From assembly GCA_949285935.1 (NCBI GenBank), contig CASEAH010000082.1:1-64000 (forward strand): 64,000 nt of DNA, given 5' to 3'. This DNA is from an uncultured Oscillospiraceae bacterium (GTDB lineage: Bacteria; Bacillota; Clostridia; Oscillospirales; Ruminococcaceae). A program made the position numbers and the translations under genes. Below, piece after piece: positions 61,972-64,000 of this stretch. Under the pieces are notes generated by a model. That model saw nothing but the letters and a program-made list of their open reading frames with translations, was not told the origin of the DNA and did no database searches. The number at the start of each line of letters is the position of its first letter. Position 1 is the stretch's first letter.

Positions 61972-63627
61972 TCAGGCAGTTTCGACGGAATCATCCAGAT
62001 GGTAGTGTTCAACAGCCCATTCCCGCAGGCGGAATTTCTGGATCTTGCCGCTGGCAGTCATGGGAAACGCATCCATAAAAGCTACATATTTGGGCACCTT
62101 ATGGCGCGCCATATGAGCCTTCACGCTGGCTTTGATGTCCTCCTCCGTACAGGAGCCGGGCTCCTTGAGGATGACGCAGGCCATCACTTCCTCCCCATAC
62201 TGTTTGCTGGGGACACCGATGACCTGTACATCCTGAACCTGCGGGAGGGTATAGATGAAGTCCTCGATCTCCTTGGGATAAATATTCTCTCCACCCCGGA
62301 TGATCATGTCTTTGATTCTTCCGGTAATCTTATAATACCCGTTTTCATCCACCGTTGCAAGGTCTCCGGAATGGAGCCAGCCCTCTTCGTCAATTACCTG
62401 CCGGGTAGCCTCCTCCATTTTATAGTATCCCTTCATGGTATTGTATCCCCGGGAGCAAAACTCTCCAGGCTGTCCCGGCCCCAGGGTCTCCCCCGTTTCC
62501 GGATCCACAATCTTGGTTTCCACAAAGGGCATGGACTTGCCTACGGTAGTGACCCGGACTTCCAGGCTGTCCTCTGTGGTGGTCATGGTGGTAGCGGGAG
62601 ATGCCTCAGTCTGGCCGTAGGTGATGGTGATCTCCCGCATATTCATCTTTTCCACCACCGCGCGCATCACTTTGATGGGGCAGGGCGATCCGGCCATAAT
62701 CCCAGTGCGAAGGCTGGAAAAATCATACTGTTCAAAATCCGGATGCTCCAGCATGGCAATATACATGGTGGGTACGCCATGGAACGCGGTACACCTTTCA
62801 CTCTGGATGGCCTGCATGACTTTCAGGGGGGAGTACAGGTCTACCGGAACCATGGAGGTGGCGTGCGTAAGGCAGGCCATCATGGCCAGCACCAGGCCAA
62901 AGCAGTGGAAAAAAGGTACCACAATGCACAGCTTATCCTCTTCGGTAAATTTCATGCAGTCGCCGATGCTCTTCCCATTGTTGACAATATTATAATGGGT
63001 CAGCATCACGCCTTTGGGAAAACCCGTGGTCCCCGAGGTGTACTGCATATTCACCACATCCTGGGGATCCAGGGATTCGGTCAGTTCCCGGTACAGCTGA
63101 TGGTCGATTTTCTCTCCGTCTTTTTCCAGCTGCTTCCAGGCAGTCATTCCCTCCGGGCACTCACCTGCACCGGCATACACCACTTCCTCCAGGAAAGGCA
63201 GCATGGGATTAAGTTTTTGTCCAAATTTACCCAGACCCCGGCAAAGTTCCCGGACGATCCCCACATAATCGGTGTCTTTCCAGCGGTCGATCATCACCAG
63301 CATTCGGGTATCCGATTGACGCAGCAGATATTCCAACTCAAAAATCTTGTACGCTGTGTTTACCGTCACCAGAACCGCTCCGATTTTGCAGCACGCAAAC
63401 AGGGTGAGCATCCATTCCGGTACATTGGTGGCCCATATAGCCACCTTGTCGCCCCGTTTGACACCGTGGGCCAGCAAGCCTTTGGCGATTCGGTCTACTT
63501 CCTGGTCAAACTCTTTCCAGGTCCTCCGGTAATCCCGGTCGGTATATTTGACGGCCTCCCTGTCCGGGAATCTTGCCGCCACCTGTTCCAGCAGCTTTCC
63601 CACGGTAATCGACATCAACTGTTCCAT
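61972..63627 (-). CDS. AMP-forming acyl-CoA synthetase (AMP-binding protein)
   Basis: 551 residues. Activates a carboxylic acid to acyl-AMP then acyl-CoA. Motifs in order: YTSGTTGFPKGVML (P-loop), TITYGQTEASPATT, WLHSGDLATVDENGYYKITGR and RIKDMIIRGGENIYPKEIED, and the C-terminal catalytic Lys in PMTASGKIQK. Resembles medium/long-chain fatty acid-CoA ligases; the chain specificity is unknown. Start ATG 63627 with AAAGGA nine bases upstream. It lies 84 bases downstream of a leucine-type T-box, which is unusual. Confidence 0.9.
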   Translation of the reverse strand: MEQLMSITVGKLLEQVAARFPDREAVKYTDRDYRRTWKEFDQEVDRIAKGLLAHGVKRGDKVAIWATNVPEWMLTLFACCKIGAVLVTVNTAYKIFELEYLLRQSDTRMLVMIDRWKDTDYVGIVRELCRGLGKFGQKLNPMLPFLEEVVYAGAGECPEGMTAWKQLEKDGEKIDHQLYRELTESLDPQDVVNMQYTSGTTGFPKGVMLTHYNIVNNGKSIGDCMKFTEEDKLCIVVPFFHCFGLVLAMMACLTHATSMVPVDLYSPLKVMQAIQSERCTAFHGVPTMYIAMLEHPDFEQYDFSSLRTGIMAGSPCPIKVMRAVVEKMNMREITITYGQTEASPATTMTTTEDSLEVRVTTVGKSMPFVETKIVDPETGETLGPGQPGEFCSRGYNTMKGYYKMEEATRQVIDEEGWLHSGDLATVDENGYYKITGRIKDMIIRGGENIYPKEIEDFIYTLPQVQDVQVIGVPSKQYGEEVMACVILKEPGSCTEEDIKASVKAHMARHKVPKYVAFMDAFPMTASGKIQKFRLREWAVEHYHLDDSVETA

Positions 63628-63710
63628 TTTGGAAACTCCTTTCCCGCCGCACCCGCGGCGCCAAAGAATTTTTCCCGCCCACACTTGAAGCCAGACAGAA
63701 GGGGAAGCAC

Positions 63711-63752
63711 AAAAAAGGCCTTCGTCCCCTGTCTGACAGAAGACGAAAGCCT
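63711..63752 (-). terminator. T-box terminator
   Basis: About 15-base stem with several G-T pairs (63737-63751 with 63717-63731), five-base loop, then six T. It alternates with the antiterminator formed with the T-box sequence at 63759-63772. Confidence 0.85.
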
Positions 63753-63965
63753 ATGCTTCCGCGGTACCACTTCGTTTGACGGCAAAAGCCGCCCACTCAT
63801 GCCATGTCTAACAACACAGCCTCCCGTTAACGCTGGAGATGCGTTCAAGCCTACTTTATTTCGGTTGACCACTCAGGAGCGAGTTCGACTGCTTTCTGCC
63901 TGCCGCGTTGCAGCAACCCGCGGCTCTCTGGAAGGCATCCGGCGACTACTACTCTCCGTCAACGT
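63711..63965 (-). promoter_or_regulatory. T-box riboswitch, leucine specifier (CUC)
   Basis: tRNA-sensing leader. Stem I begins at GACGGAGAGTAG (from 63960); AGTA with GAA forms the loop-E motif; after GAA the specifier codon is CTC (Leu), followed by the conserved purine G. The T-box sequence AAGTGGTACCGCGG (63759-63772) holds UGGU, whose fourth base pairs with discriminator A73, as in tRNA-Leu. A terminator follows at 63711-63752. Uncharged tRNA-Leu would allow read-through into the acyl-CoA synthetase gene. A TATTAT (63985-63990) could be the -10 element, but its -35 would lie beyond the window. Confidence 0.88.
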
Positions 63966-64000
63966 GTTATGCGGTTATTGTTCTATAATATAGCAATGTC

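Noticed and set aside
61942..63993. 683-codon open frame on the plus strand opposite the acyl-CoA synthetase and T-box
   Set aside because: Antisense to motifs of a known enzyme and crosses the T-box and its terminator.
1..64000. CRISPR array, tRNA, rRNA, insertion sequence or prophage
   Set aside because: Looked for regular short repeats, cloverleaf sequences ending in CCA, transposase motifs and phage genes; none seen.

Overview
This 64 kb window is a chromosomal segment from an anaerobic, endospore-forming member of the Clostridia. The combination of Rnf complex, Spo0A/SpoIVB, a GerA-type germination locus, AddAB, a CD1247-type protein and DUF4364/DUF4363/DUF421 proteins, together with GC-rich codon use (clearly above 50 percent GC by eye), suggests an Oscillospiraceae-like (Flavonifractor/Intestinimonas-type) gut organism; the genus is an inference. 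There are no rRNA or tRNA genes, insertion sequences, prophage or CRISPR arrays. It reads as core genome with a few AT-richer, gene-poor gaps.

Layout. 1-11 kb holds small mixed-strand units: hprK (cut by the window edge), a GT4 glycosyltransferase with an FAD dehydrogenase, luxS coupled to a small membrane protein, a DUF4364 protein, a TVP38-type membrane protein, a TSCPD protein with an unknown protein, and a primosomal DnaD/DnaC-like pair. From 11 to 57.7 kb practically every gene is on the minus strand: rnfCDGEAB behind a Gx transporter (11.2-17.1 kb); a CD1247-type zinc protein; efp and an M24 peptidase; an AP-endonuclease-like protein and yqeG; rpsU; leuS-rsfS-nadD/yqeK; yhbY-rdgB-ftsY-smc-radical SAM-rnc-plsX-trmFO-topA-dprA; a tRNA/rRNA methyltransferase; infC-rpmI-rplT; addBA; a four-subunit 2-oxoacid:ferredoxin oxidoreductase behind a P-loop ATPase; spo0A and spoIVB; and a gerA-B-C operon. 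Divergent to gerA are DUF421 and DUF4363 genes on the plus strand. The last 4.5 kb (minus) carries a T-box leader, an acyl-CoA synthetase, a PASTA pseudokinase and a TIM-barrel protein.

How it works together. The oxidoreductase reduces ferredoxin during 2-oxoacid oxidation and Rnf re-oxidises ferredoxin with NAD while building an ion gradient, so two halves of an anaerobic energy circuit lie in one window. The 51.7-58.9 kb stretch is a sporulation/germination neighbourhood; two 0A-box matches one helical turn apart lie just upstream of spo0A.

Most notable observations: a leucine-type T-box (specifier CUC, UGGU) directly ahead of an AMP-forming acyl-CoA synthetase rather than a tRNA synthetase or leucine gene; a PASTA/zinc-ribbon kinase that has lost all catalytic motifs; an RnfG with two tandem FMN-binding domains, both with intact flavinylation motifs; infC apparently starting at an AUA codon, behind a leader with an attenuator hairpin; a NadD-YqeK fusion; and several genes that apparently start at TTG.
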